Source of the DNA: Burkholderia pyrrocinia
GTDB lineage: Bacteria > Pseudomonadota > Gammaproteobacteria > Burkholderiales > Burkholderiaceae
DNA length: 64,000 bases
Direction: 5' to 3'
Assembly: GCF_003330765.1 (NCBI RefSeq)
Contig: NZ_CP024904.1
Span: 186,001 to 250,000, forward strand
Part shown: positions 16,644 to 25,255 of the stretch, in pieces
How positions within the stretch are numbered: the first letter of the stretch is position 1
How the letters are laid out: every line of letters begins with the position of its first letter
Translations under genes and position numbers: made by a program
Notes under the pieces: generated by a model
What the model was told of the DNA's origin: nothing
Database searches by the model: none
The model's input: the letters and a program-made list of their open reading frames with translations, nothing else

Positions 16644-17882
16644 ATGAGATTTCGTGCGAGCCGACTGCTGCTTGCCCTGACGACTGCCGCCGCGTTCGCC
16701 GCGGGTACGGCCGACGCGGGCACGCTGAAGGTGAACGTAGCCGCGCGCGGTAACCAGCGCGCAACGTGGCAAGCGGTGTTCGACCAGTTCCACAAGGCGA
16801 ATCCGGACATCGACCTGAAGGTCAGCTACGTCGGCGAGGAGGCGTACAAGGTGCAGATGTCCGGCTGGCTCGCGACCGATCCGCCCGACGTGCTGAGCTG
16901 GAACAACGGAGAACGCCTTGCGTACTTTGCGAAGCGCGGGTTGATCGAGGATCTTGCGCCGGACTGGCAAAAGAACGGCTGGAACGACGCGTATGCCGCC
17001 GTGAAGCAGTCGTCGACCTATGGCGGCAAAATCTACAGCCTGCCGCTCGGCTATGACGCGTATGGCCTGTTCTACCGCAAGGATCTGTTCGAGAAGGCAG
17101 GCATTCATGGCGAGCCGGCCGACTGGGCGCAGTTTCTCGACGCATGCCGCAAGTTGAAGGCGGCGGGCATTGCGCCGATCGCGGTGGCCGCGCGCGATGC
17201 GTGGACGCTTGCCGCGTGGTTCGACTATCTCGACCTGCGGATCAACGGCTACGCATTCCATCAGAAGCTGATGTCGGGCGACGTCGCTTATACCGATCCG
17301 CGCGTGCGTGCCGTGTACGCGGCATGGAAGAAGCTGATCGACGACAAGTATTTCATCGACAACGCGCTGTCCTACGATGTCGATTCGCTGAGCCCGTTGA
17401 TCGTCAACGGTCAGGCCGCGATGACGCTGATGGGCACCTGGTATTCGGCGGGCTTGCTGAGCGCGACGCGCAACCCGATCAGCTTTTTCCGCTTCCCGGT
17501 GATCGACGCGTCGGTGCCGCTTGCCGAGGACGGCCCGGTCAACGTGCTGATCATCCCGGCGAAGGCGCACAACAAGACGGATGCCCGGCGCCTGCTCGCG
17601 TTCATCGGGCAACCTGCGATCAACGGCGAATTTTCGAAGGGCATGGGGCAGCTGCCGTCGAACAACAAGGCGCCCGAGCCGCAGGACCCGATCTCGAAGA
17701 TCGGCTTCCACACGCTGGCGACGACGCCGGGCGGCATCGCGCAGTTCTACGACCGCGACATGACGAAGGAAATGGCGGACGAGGGGATGAAGGCGATGCA
17801 GCAGTTCCTGTCCGACCCGACGCAGCTCGACGCGATCCTCCAGCGCCTCGAACAGACCCGCAAGCGCATCTACCGGAAGTAG
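16644..17882 (+). CDS. Sugar ABC transporter extracellular substrate-binding protein
   Basis: 412 residues with a Sec signal peptide ending near GTADAGTLK and AGGAGA upstream of the ATG. It belongs to the family-1 solute-binding proteins (maltose/galacto-oligosaccharide type): WQAVFDQFHKANPDIDLKV early, PPDVLSWNNGERLAYFAKRG, then SLPLGYDAYGLFYRKDLFEK. Given the neighbouring GH42 and GH53 enzymes, the ligand is probably galactobiose or longer beta-1,4-galacto-oligosaccharides, as for GanO/GanS-type binders. That ligand is inferred from context. Confidence 0.88.
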   Translation: MRFRASRLLLALTTAAAFAAGTADAGTLKVNVAARGNQRATWQAVFDQFHKANPDIDLKVSYVGEEAYKVQMSGWLATDPPDVLSWNNGERLAYFAKRGLIEDLAPDWQKNGWNDAYAAVKQSSTYGGKIYSLPLGYDAYGLFYRKDLFEKAGIHGEPADWAQFLDACRKLKAAGIAPIAVAARDAWTLAAWFDYLDLRINGYAFHQKLMSGDVAYTDPRVRAVYAAWKKLIDDKYFIDNALSYDVDSLSPLIVNGQAAMTLMGTWYSAGLLSATRNPISFFRFPVIDASVPLAEDGPVNVLIIPAKAHNKTDARRLLAFIGQPAINGEFSKGMGQLPSNNKAPEPQDPISKIGFHTLATTPGGIAQFYDRDMTKEMADEGMKAMQQFLSDPTQLDAILQRLEQTRKRIYRK

Positions 17883-17961
17883 CGCGCCGCTCGACCGGAC
17901 CGGCCCGGCCGGTCCGGCGCTCCGTCGTCACCGTCATGTTCGTTTCGTCGAAGGTCACATC

Positions 17962-18879
17962 ATGTCAACCAGCCTGTCCGAAGGCGCCGCGCGTCGCGAC
18001 GCCGGCCCGCAGCGGCCTGCCCGCGCGACGCTCGCGCGCCGACGCAACCGCGCCGCGCTGCTGTTCGTGCTGCCGGGTTTCGCGCTCTTCACCGTGTTCG
18101 TGCTGTACCCGATCGTCAGCAGCATCTGGCTGAGCTTTCATCACTGGGACGGGATGACGCCGATGACCTATGCGGGGCTCGACAATTATCGCGAGCTGCT
18201 GCAGTCCGACACGTTCTACGTCGCGCTGAAGAACAACCTGGTCTGGCTCCTGCTGTTTCTCGCCGCACCGCCGCTCGGCCTCGCGCTCGCGCTTTACCTG
18301 AACCAGAACGTGTTCGGGATCCGGCTCGTCAAGTCGCTGTTCTTCGCGCCGTTCGTGCTGCCGGGCGTCGTCGTCGGCCTCGTGTTCTCGTGGTTCTACG
18401 ACCCGACGTTCGGGTTGCTCAAGCTGGTCGTCGGGCACGGCATCCCGGTGCTCGGCGATCCGCGCTATGCGACCTACGGCGTGATCGTCGCGGCGCTGTG
18501 GCCGCAGATCCCGTTCTGCATGATCCTCTACCTGACCGGGCTCACGGGCATCAACAGCGAAATCGTCGAGGCCGCACGGATGGAAGGCGCGCGCGGCTTC
18601 ACGCTGCTGTGGCACGTGATCCTGCCGCAGTTGCGCCCCGCCACGTTCATGGCGGTGGTGCTGACCGTGATCGGCGCGCTGCGCAGCTTCGACCTGATCT
18701 CGGTGATGACGGGCGGCGGCCCGTTCGACAGCTCGACCGTGCTCGCGTACTTCATGGTCGACCAGGCGATCAAGTACTACCGAGAAGGCTATTCGGCCGC
18801 GATCGCGGTGGTGCTGTTCGCGATCATGCTCGTCTATATCGTGTGGCAGCTGCGCAAGCTGGTGCGCGTGGAATCTTAG
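17962..18879 (+). CDS. Sugar ABC transporter permease (MalF/GanP type)
   Basis: 305 residues with six membrane segments and the EAA coupling loop (EAARMEGARGFTLLWHVILPQLRP) near residue 205-230. Forms the membrane channel with the permease encoded at 19204. The final residues are LVRVES followed by TAG. That TAG lies inside the left terminal inverted repeat of the 318-bp repeat element that starts at 18875, so the natural C-terminus may have been trimmed by a few residues when the element arrived. Confidence 0.88.
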   Translation: MSTSLSEGAARRDAGPQRPARATLARRRNRAALLFVLPGFALFTVFVLYPIVSSIWLSFHHWDGMTPMTYAGLDNYRELLQSDTFYVALKNNLVWLLLFLAAPPLGLALALYLNQNVFGIRLVKSLFFAPFVLPGVVVGLVFSWFYDPTFGLLKLVVGHGIPVLGDPRYATYGVIVAALWPQIPFCMILYLTGLTGINSEIVEAARMEGARGFTLLWHVILPQLRPATFMAVVLTVIGALRSFDLISVMTGGGPFDSSTVLAYFMVDQAIKYYREGYSAAIAVVLFAIMLVYIVWQLRKLVRVES

Positions 18880-19192
18880 GGTCTGTTTACATATGGAACG
18901 CACAAGCGAATGCCCGAAATCGCTCGTAGGGCAAGAAGTGAGGAGCGCCGTTTGGCCGAGCCAAACGCCCCGAAGGAAGTCCCCTTGGGGGACAAGCGAC
19001 GAGCGACGCCGCCATACGGGCGATTTCGGGCATTCCCGTGGAATGTATTTTTTAATTTGGGGTTGCCACGAGAACGACCGCTCGCCGCGTTGCGCTCCTT
19101 GCGAATACGTCAGTATTCGCGGCGTCACGCGCCTCGCGAGCGGCCGTTCTCGTGGCAACGCTTGTGCGTTCCATATGTAAACAGACCCTAAG
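18875..19192. mobile_element. 318-bp MITE-like element with perfect 34-bp terminal inverted repeats
   Basis: The arms at 18875-18908 (CTTAGGGTCTGTTTACATAT...) and 19159-19192 are perfect reverse complements over 34 bases. Inside are two further large palindromes: GAATGCCCGAAATCGC at 18908-18923 pairing with 19020-19035, and a 23-base arm at 19062-19084 (GTTGCCACGAGAACG...) pairing with 19137-19159 with one mismatch. Each encloses small hairpins (18949-18967, 18979-18993, 19101-19120). The single strand would fold as a three-way junction. It has no coding capacity and sits between two permease genes. The outermost bases supply the upstream gene's stop and part of the downstream gene's AAGGA site. 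No clear target duplication is seen. Confidence 0.8.
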
Positions 19193-19203
19193 GACCGCCA
19201 TTC

Positions 19204-20055
19204 ATGTACCCGATGCCCGTATCACGCTGGGGACGTTCGTCCCGCTGGCTGTACCGCCTGTCGCTGCCGTGCGCGCTCGTGCTGTGGCTCGTGCCGCTGC
19301 TCGCGGTGCTCGTCACGTCCATTCGCTCGACCGACGAGGTGATGGCCGGCAATTACTGGGGCTGGCCGAAGCAGTTCGCGTTCGTCGACAACTACGGCAC
19401 CGCGCTCACGCAGACGCCGATGCTCCACTACTTCGCGAACAGCCTGCTGATCACGCTGCCGTCGGTCGCCGCATCGATCCTGCTCGCGTCGCTCGCGGGC
19501 CATGCGCTCGCGAACTACCGGTTCCGCGGCAACGCCGTGCTGCTCGGGCTGTTCGTCGCCGGCAATTTCGTGCCGATCCAGATCCTGATGATTCCGGTGC
19601 GCCAGATCATGCTCGACATCGGCCTCTACAACACCGTGTGGGCGCTCGTGCTGTTCCATACCGCGTTCCAGACCGGGTTCTGCACGCTGTTCCTGCGCAA
19701 CTTCATCCGCGAGTTGCCGTTCGAGCTGATCGAGGCCGCGCGCGTCGAGGGCGCGTCCGAGTGGGCCATCTACTGGCGCGTCGTGCTGCCGCTCGTGCGG
19801 CCGGCGCTCGCGGCGCTCGCGATCCTCGTGTTCACATTCGTGTGGAACGACTACTTCTGGGCGCTGTGCCTCACGCAAGGCGACGATGCGGCACCGATCA
19901 CCGTCGGCGTCGCCGCGCTCAAGGGGCAGTGGACCACCGCCTGGAACCTCGTGTCGGCCGGTTCGGTGCTCGCCGCGCTGCCGTCGGTCGCGATGTTCTT
20001 CGCGATGCAGAAGCACTTCGTCGCAGGGCTCACGTTCGGCGCGACGAAAGGCTGA
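19204..20055 (+). CDS. Sugar ABC transporter permease (MalG/GanQ type)
   Basis: 283 residues, six membrane segments, EAA loop EAARVEGASEWAIYWRVVLPL near residues 178-198. It pairs with the permease at 17962. The ATG at 19204 is preceded by AAGGA at 19190-19194, which straddles the right end of the inserted 318-bp element; a second ATG at 19213 is possible. Separation from the first permease by a strongly structured element is unusual for an obligate heterodimer partner. Confidence 0.87.
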   Translation: MYPMPVSRWGRSSRWLYRLSLPCALVLWLVPLLAVLVTSIRSTDEVMAGNYWGWPKQFAFVDNYGTALTQTPMLHYFANSLLITLPSVAASILLASLAGHALANYRFRGNAVLLGLFVAGNFVPIQILMIPVRQIMLDIGLYNTVWALVLFHTAFQTGFCTLFLRNFIRELPFELIEAARVEGASEWAIYWRVVLPLVRPALAALAILVFTFVWNDYFWALCLTQGDDAAPITVGVAALKGQWTTAWNLVSAGSVLAALPSVAMFFAMQKHFVAGLTFGATKG

Positions 20056-20093
20056 ATCCGTCCACCCCTTCCTCTTCCTGCAAGGAATCCACG

Positions 20094-22070
20094 ATGCACC
20101 TCGGCGTTTGCTACTACCCCGAACACTGGCCGCGCGAACAATGGGACCGCGACGCGCGGCGGATGGCCGAACTCGGCCTGACGCACGTGCGGATCGCCGA
20201 ATTCGCGTGGAGCCGGATGGAGCCGGAGCCCGGCCGCTACGACTGGGCGTGGCTCGACGAAGCGATCGACACGCTCGCGCGCCAGCACCTGAAGATCGTG
20301 CTCGGTACGCCGACCGCAGCGCCGCCGAAATGGCTCGTCGACCGTCATCCGGAGATCCTGCCGGTCGGCGCGGACGGCACCGTCCGGCAGTTCGGTTCGC
20401 GTCGCCATTACGACATCTCGAGCCCCGTGTATCGCGAACACTGCGTGCGGATCGTCGACGCGATGGCGCGGCGCTACGGCGCGCATCCGGCCGTGATCGC
20501 GTGGCAGACCGACAACGAACTCGGCTGCCACAACACGCTGCCGAGCTACACGCACGCGGCGTTGACGGTTTTTCGCGCATGGCTCGCCGCGCGCTACGGC
20601 GACGTCGGTGCGCTGAACCGCGCGTGGGGCAACGTGTTCTGGAGCATGGAGTATCGCGGCTTCGACGAGATCGAACTGCCGCACCATACGCCGACCGACG
20701 CGAATCCCGCTCACGTGCTCGATTTCCGCCGCTTTCAGTCGGACGAGGTCGCGCGCTTTCATGCGGCACAGGTCGATGCGATCCGCGCGCACGCGCCGGG
20801 GCGCGACGTGCTGCACAACTTCATGGGCTTTTTCACCGAGTTCGATCACTACGCGTTCGCGCGCACCGGGACCGGGCTCGATGTCGCCGCGTGGGACAGC
20901 TATCCGGTGCCGCGCACCGAAGTGCTGCCGCTCGACGAGCAGGACAAGCATCGCTGGGCCCGCACGGGCCATCCGGACGTGTCGGCGTTCTCGCACGATC
21001 TGTATCGCGGCGTCGGCAACGGCCGGATGTGGGTGATGGAGCAGCAGGCGGGGCCCGTCAACTGGGGGCCGCACAACCCGGTGCCGCATGCCGGTGCAGT
21101 GCGGCTGTGGACGTGGGAAGCGTTCGCGCACGGCGCGGAACTCGTGTCGTATTTCCGCTGGCGGCAGTATCCGCACGCGCAGGAGCAACTGCATTCGGGC
21201 CTCAATGCCCCCGACGACAAGCTGTCAGCGGGCGGACATGAAGTGGCGCGCGTGGCCCGCGAGCTGGCCGCGTTCGACCGCGCGCTTGTCGAGGGCGCGG
21301 CCGCTCCAGCGCGCGTCGCGCTGCTGTTCGACTACGAGGCCGACTGGATGATCCGGATCCAGCCGCACGGTGCCGATTTCGACTATCAGCAGCACGCGTT
21401 CGACTGGTATCGCGCGCTGCGCGAGCTGGGGCTCGACGTCGACATCGTCGCGGCCGATGCCGACGTGTCGCGTTATGCGCTGGTCGTCGTGCCGACGCTG
21501 CCGGTCGTCCCGGATAGCGTCGCCGCGCAGGTCGCGCGCGGGGGTACGCACTGGCTGTTCGGGCCGCGCACGGGTTCGCGCACGGCCGACTTCGCGATCG
21601 TGCCGGGCCTTGCGCCCGGCAAGCTGCGAGACGTGCTGCCGATGCGGATCGCGCAAGTCGAATCGCTGCGGCCGTCGCTCGCACCGCGCGTCGCGTTCGA
21701 CGGTATCGACGGTCACGCGGTGAAATGGCGCGATCACGTCGACATGGACGCGGCGACCGGAATCGACGTGCTCGCGGCGTGCGACGACGGCGTACCCGCG
21801 CTGGTGCGGCGCGCGCACGTGACGATGGCGACCGCGTGCTTCGATCGCGCGCTGTTGCGCGCGATCATCGGCCGCTGCGCGCGCGATGCCGGATTGTCCG
21901 TGGCGGCGCTGCCCGACGGCCTGAGATTGCGCCGGCGCGGGCGCGTCGTGTTCGCGCTGAATTACGGCGACGCGCCGTGCACGCTGCCCGCGCCGGCCGG
22001 CGCGCGATTCGTGCTCGGCGGCCCGGAACTCGGCGCGGTCGACCTGGCCGCATGGGTCGAGCCGGACTGA
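20094..22070 (+). CDS. GH42 beta-galactosidase
   Basis: 658 residues, no signal peptide, AAGGA upstream of ATG 20094. Opens with the GH42 signature GVCYYPEHWP. The acid/base is Glu142 in TDNELGCHN and the nucleophile Glu316 in MWVMEQQAG, both with the usual family context. The catalytic barrel (1-390) is followed by the trimerisation domain and a small beta domain ending near 658, the normal length. In this operon it would cleave imported beta-1,4-galacto-oligosaccharides to galactose, as GanA does in galactan utilisation. Confidence 0.92.
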   Translation: MHLGVCYYPEHWPREQWDRDARRMAELGLTHVRIAEFAWSRMEPEPGRYDWAWLDEAIDTLARQHLKIVLGTPTAAPPKWLVDRHPEILPVGADGTVRQFGSRRHYDISSPVYREHCVRIVDAMARRYGAHPAVIAWQTDNELGCHNTLPSYTHAALTVFRAWLAARYGDVGALNRAWGNVFWSMEYRGFDEIELPHHTPTDANPAHVLDFRRFQSDEVARFHAAQVDAIRAHAPGRDVLHNFMGFFTEFDHYAFARTGTGLDVAAWDSYPVPRTEVLPLDEQDKHRWARTGHPDVSAFSHDLYRGVGNGRMWVMEQQAGPVNWGPHNPVPHAGAVRLWTWEAFAHGAELVSYFRWRQYPHAQEQLHSGLNAPDDKLSAGGHEVARVARELAAFDRALVEGAAAPARVALLFDYEADWMIRIQPHGADFDYQQHAFDWYRALRELGLDVDIVAADADVSRYALVVVPTLPVVPDSVAAQVARGGTHWLFGPRTGSRTADFAIVPGLAPGKLRDVLPMRIAQVESLRPSLAPRVAFDGIDGHAVKWRDHVDMDAATGIDVLAACDDGVPALVRRAHVTMATACFDRALLRAIIGRCARDAGLSVAALPDGLRLRRRGRVVFALNYGDAPCTLPAPAGARFVLGGPELGAVDLAAWVEPD

Positions 22071-22074
22071 CGCG

Positions 22075-23394
22075 ATGCGATTGCTGCGGTCGCTGCATGC
22101 GCATTTCGGCGGCCTGGCCGGGATCGCGCATTTCGTTCCGCTGTCCGCCGCGGCGCTGATGCTCGGCGTCGCGATGTCGTTTACCGCGCCGTACCTGTCG
22201 CTGTTCGGCGTCGAGGCGGCCGCGATGTCGCCGTTTCTCGCGGGCGTGTTCATGACGCTGATCGCGGCGAGCGGCGTCGTCGCGAGCGCGTGGGCCGGCC
22301 GCTGGTCCGATCGCCGCGACCGGCACCGGCCGCTGCTCGTCGTGTCGCTCGCGGCCGCTGCGCTCGGGTTCGCGCTGCTGTGCGTGCTGCGCGCGCCGGT
22401 GCCGGTGATCGCGGCCGGCACGATCCTGCTCGGCGCGGGCGCCGTGTCGCTGTCGCAGATCTTCTCGTTCGCGCGGGCGGTGCTGCCGGTCGACAGCGAC
22501 GCGCAGCGCGAGCTGGCCTCGGCCGCACTGCGCACGATGTTGTCGGTCGCATGGGTGTTCGGCCCCGCGCTCGGCGCGCTGATCCTCGCGCAGGCGGGCT
22601 TCACCGGGCTCTTTCTCGCGGCGGCCGCCGGCTTTGTCGCGTGTGCGGTGATCGTCGCGCGGATTCCGGAACCCGCGCGCCGGCCGGCGGCGGCCGATGC
22701 GGACAGGGCAGCCACGACGCGTGCATCCGGCAGCGATCCGGTGCTGCCGGACGAGCACGCGCCGGTCGACGCGGCGCCGGCCGTCGTCGCGCCGCGCGCA
22801 GTCGTGCTGCGCACGCTTGCCGCACTCATGCTGATCGGGCTCGCGGCGAACGCGACGATGATCGTGCTGCCGCTGTATATCGTGCGCGGGCTGGGCGGCA
22901 CACCGACCAACGTGTCGGCCGCGCTCGGCCTCGCCGCGTTGCTCGAGATCCCGATGATGCTGTGGCTCGGCGTCCGTTCGACCCGGCTGAACAAGGCGCG
23001 CTGGCTGACGGGGTGCGCGGCCGTGCATGCTGTGTACTTCGCCGGGCTCGCCGCGGTGACGCGCGTCGACGCGATCCTGCCGCTGCAACTGCTGAGCGCG
23101 TGCGTGGTCGCGATCACGTCGTGCCTCGGCATGACGCGCGTGTGCGACCTGATGCCGACGCGCCCCGGCACCGCGACCGCGATGTTTTTCAGTACGGCGC
23201 GCGTCGGCTCGATCGTGTCGGGTGTGCTGTCGGGCGCGTGCGTCGACCTGTTCGGCTATCGTGCGACGTTCGCGGGCTGCGGCGCGCTCGCACTCGTGGC
23301 GCTCGCGCTGCTCGTTCACGATGCGCGCGACCCGCAGGCCGGCGCAACACGCGTGCCGAAGCGGCCGCGCGGCCGCTTCGACGCACCGCACTGA
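22075..23394 (+). CDS. MFS transporter, sugar efflux (SetA-like) family
   Basis: 439 residues with about twelve membrane segments. The A-motif-like loop GRWSDRRDRHRP lies after the second segment, and a hydrophilic Ala/Pro-rich central loop (about 205-240) splits the two halves. The C-terminal half contains FFSTARVGSIVSGVLSGACVDLFGYR, similar to sugar efflux transporters. It begins four bases after the beta-galactosidase stop, so it is co-translated. A plausible job is exporting excess galactose or lactose-like sugars during galactan breakdown; import of monosaccharide cannot be excluded. Confidence 0.75.
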   Translation: MRLLRSLHAHFGGLAGIAHFVPLSAAALMLGVAMSFTAPYLSLFGVEAAAMSPFLAGVFMTLIAASGVVASAWAGRWSDRRDRHRPLLVVSLAAAALGFALLCVLRAPVPVIAAGTILLGAGAVSLSQIFSFARAVLPVDSDAQRELASAALRTMLSVAWVFGPALGALILAQAGFTGLFLAAAAGFVACAVIVARIPEPARRPAAADADRAATTRASGSDPVLPDEHAPVDAAPAVVAPRAVVLRTLAALMLIGLAANATMIVLPLYIVRGLGGTPTNVSAALGLAALLEIPMMLWLGVRSTRLNKARWLTGCAAVHAVYFAGLAAVTRVDAILPLQLLSACVVAITSCLGMTRVCDLMPTRPGTATAMFFSTARVGSIVSGVLSGACVDLFGYRATFAGCGALALVALALLVHDARDPQAGATRVPKRPRGRFDAPH

Positions 23395-23418
23395 CGCGCG
23401 GCGCGCGCCAGTGCGGTG
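23384..23418. terminator. Bidirectional hairpin between converging galactan genes
   Basis: CACCGCACTG at 23384-23393 and CAGTGCGGTG at 23409-23418 are perfect reverse complements, with further CGCGCG pairing inside. The stem covers the stop codon of the MFS gene and lies six bases from the end of the convergent galactanase gene. No T run is present. Confidence 0.5.
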
Positions 23419-23423
23419 GCGGG

Positions 23424-24587
23424 TCAGCGTCGCCGGTATGCGTCGAGCGACGACAGCGCGTGGCCGTGGAAGTCGAACAGCGTGTTGTTGTCCCACTGAT
23501 CGCCCGCGCCGAGCTTCCAGCCGACGCCCGGTGTCGGGATCCATTCCGGTTCCCACCAGAACACGCCCGAGCCGCGGTTGCCCGGCACGCCCTTCACGAT
23601 GTCGACCACGGCCGAGAGGAACTGCGCCTGCCCGGCCGGCGACGGCGGGAAAGCCGTCGATCCGGTGTTCGTCATCGCGTTCGGCTCCGAATCGCCATCG
23701 CTCGTGGTCCACGGATACGCGGTTTCCACGACGATCAGCTCCTTGTCGTAGCGCACCGCGAGATCGTTCGCGTTGTTGCGCAAGTCGTCGAGCGCGCCTT
23801 GCCATTGCGGGTAGTACGACAGGCCGATCACGTCGAACGCGACGCCGCGCTGCGTCGCGCTGTCGAACCACCAGCGGCTCTTCCCGTTGTCGCCGCCGCT
23901 GTCGACGTGCAGCATCACCTTGATGCGCGGATCGACGGCCTTCACCGCGTCGTGGCCCGTCTTCAGCAATTGCGCGAGGTTGTCCCACTGATCGTAGCGA
24001 CCGAGCGGCCACAGCATGCCGCCCGTGATCTCGTTGCCGATCTGCACCCACTCGGGCCGCACGCCGACGCGTTCGAGCCGGCGCAGCACGTCGGTCGTGT
24101 ACGCGGACAGCAACGCACAGGTGTCGGCCAGGTTCTTGCCGGCCCACGCATGCGGCGGGTATTGCTTGCCCGGATCGGCCCACCAGTCGCTGTAGTGGAA
24201 GTCGATCAGGATGCGCATCCCGAGCGCGGCCGCACGTCGCGCGAGCGCAATGGCGTGCGCCGCATCGTTGTAGCCGGCCGCGGCGCTCTGGTTCGCGGGG
24301 AAGAAGTCCGGGTTGCCGGGGTCGTTCCAGACCTTGATGCGGATCGCGTCGACGCCGTGCGCCCGCAGGATCTTCAGGCAGTCGCGCGCGGCGCCGCCGC
24401 GGTCGAAGAAGGTTGCGCCATGGGCTTCGAGTTCCGGCAGCGTCGATACGTCGGCACCCATCGCGAACGGGCTCGCCGCCGCGCCGCGCGCGGTGCGTTG
24501 CGCGAAGGCCGGCAGCGGGCCGGCCAGGTCGAGGCACGCGAGCGCCGCGGTTGAAACGCTCCAGCGCAACATCGATCGTCTGTTCAT
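23424..24587 (-). CDS. GH53 endo-beta-1,4-galactanase, secreted
   Basis: 387 residues; the second ATG (24587) is chosen because GGAGG lies six bases ahead of it. The N-terminus NRRSMLRW followed by a hydrophobic stretch to AFAQ suggests a Tat or Sec signal. GH53 landmarks are clear: GADVSTLPELEAHGATFFD, RIKVWNDP, LIDFHYSDWWADPGKQ, acid/base Glu186 (GNEITGG) and nucleophile Glu288 (VVETAYPWT). It cuts arabinogalactan type I or potato galactan outside the cytoplasm, feeding the ABC transporter. A LacI operator palindrome lies 54 bases upstream. Confidence 0.92.
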   Translation of the reverse strand: MNRRSMLRWSVSTAALACLDLAGPLPAFAQRTARGAAASPFAMGADVSTLPELEAHGATFFDRGGAARDCLKILRAHGVDAIRIKVWNDPGNPDFFPANQSAAAGYNDAAHAIALARRAAALGMRILIDFHYSDWWADPGKQYPPHAWAGKNLADTCALLSAYTTDVLRRLERVGVRPEWVQIGNEITGGMLWPLGRYDQWDNLAQLLKTGHDAVKAVDPRIKVMLHVDSGGDNGKSRWWFDSATQRGVAFDVIGLSYYPQWQGALDDLRNNANDLAVRYDKELIVVETAYPWTTSDGDSEPNAMTNTGSTAFPPSPAGQAQFLSAVVDIVKGVPGNRGSGVFWWEPEWIPTPGVGWKLGAGDQWDNNTLFDFHGHALSSLDAYRRR

Positions 24588-24640
24588 CGTCATCCTCCAG
24601 TAATGGGCCCGGTCGCTCGACGGATCACGGGCTTCTGAGA

Positions 24641-24654
24641 TTTAAGCGCTTAAA
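24641..24654. promoter_or_regulatory. LacI operator 2 (upstream of the galactanase)
   Basis: TTTAAGCGCTTAAA, a perfect 14-base palindrome (16 bases counting the flanking A and T). It differs in one central base from operator 1 at 15371. Both are flanked by a TTTTTCGA/TTTTCGA tract on one side. Confidence 0.8.
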
Positions 24655-24736
24655 TTTTCGACCTCGATACGAGGCCGGATCGAGCGTAGCGCAGTCGCCG
24701 TTGCACACGCAAAGAACGCATGCGTTGCCTACTATC

Positions 24737-24766
24737 TGGCGATGGCGATGGCGATGGCGATGGCGA
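24737..24766. repeat. Hexanucleotide tandem repeat TGGCGA x5
   Basis: Five perfect copies of TGGCGA upstream of the galactanase promoter. It is outside any convincing gene, so slippage here would change spacing rather than a protein. Confidence 0.8.
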
Positions 24767-24814
24767 TGACGACGCAAACCGTACGACGTGCACCGGAGCG
24801 CATGCGCTTGTCGT

Positions 24815-24967
24815 TCATGCGTCGAGCGTGCGCCCGGTCGCCGCGATAAACGTTCGTACCGCGCTCAGCCGCGAGGGCGCGCTACGCGCGAACCGCCACA
24901 CGATACCGGGTCGTCTGCCGATAGGTGTCGCGGCCGAACCGGCGGTGAGGTGGCCGGGCCGGGATGC
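24815..24967 (-). pseudogene. C-terminal fragment of a LysR-family regulator
   Basis: The minus frame ending at TGA 24815-24817 reads TPIGRRPGIVWRFARSAPSR, then LSAVRTFIAATGRTLDA and stop. This resembles the last 35-40 residues of LysR effector domains (proline-aromatic strand followed by the RLSAVRxFI helix). Nothing upstream in any frame continues into the rest of a LysR protein, so it is read as a truncated relic. Confidence 0.35.
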
Positions 24968-25060
24968 TGCGGGCGCGGGCGCGGTCGCGATACGCTCTCG
25001 GCGTCCGCGCGTGGCGCCTGCCCGCGTGTCCTTGTCTGGCGCGCCGGCAGGCGCATCGCG

Positions 25061-25231
25061 CTACGAACGGTCGCGATTCCGTGCGCGCGTCGCACCGGTA
25101 ATGACCGCGATGCCGAACAGAACGACGGCCACGATCGCGATGATGTGCTGCGAGACATGCAGCGTCGTCAATCCCCACGCCACGCCGCCGATGAAAATGA
25201 TCCATCCGACCAGGTAGATAAGCAGGGTCAT
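25061..25231 (-). CDS. Small membrane protein, 56 residues
   Basis: MTLLIYLVGWIIFIGGVAWG is followed by LTTLHVSQHI, a second hydrophobic helix (IAIVAVVLFGIAVITG), and a basic tail ATRARNRDRS. It is preceded by AAGGAG seven bases before the ATG, a good ribosome site. Two membrane helices with a positive C-terminus are the whole protein. No family is recognised with certainty. It lies among gene remnants, yet its intact frame and site suggest it is expressed. Confidence 0.65.
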   Translation of the reverse strand: MTLLIYLVGWIIFIGGVAWGLTTLHVSQHIIAIVAVVLFGIAVITGATRARNRDRS

Positions 25232-25255
25232 CGTTTTTCTCCTTGCGGTTTGGTT

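Noticed and set aside
18896..19200. Short plus-strand frames inside the 318-bp element as small proteins
   Set aside because: They consist of arms of inverted repeats translated in several frames, without ribosome sites.
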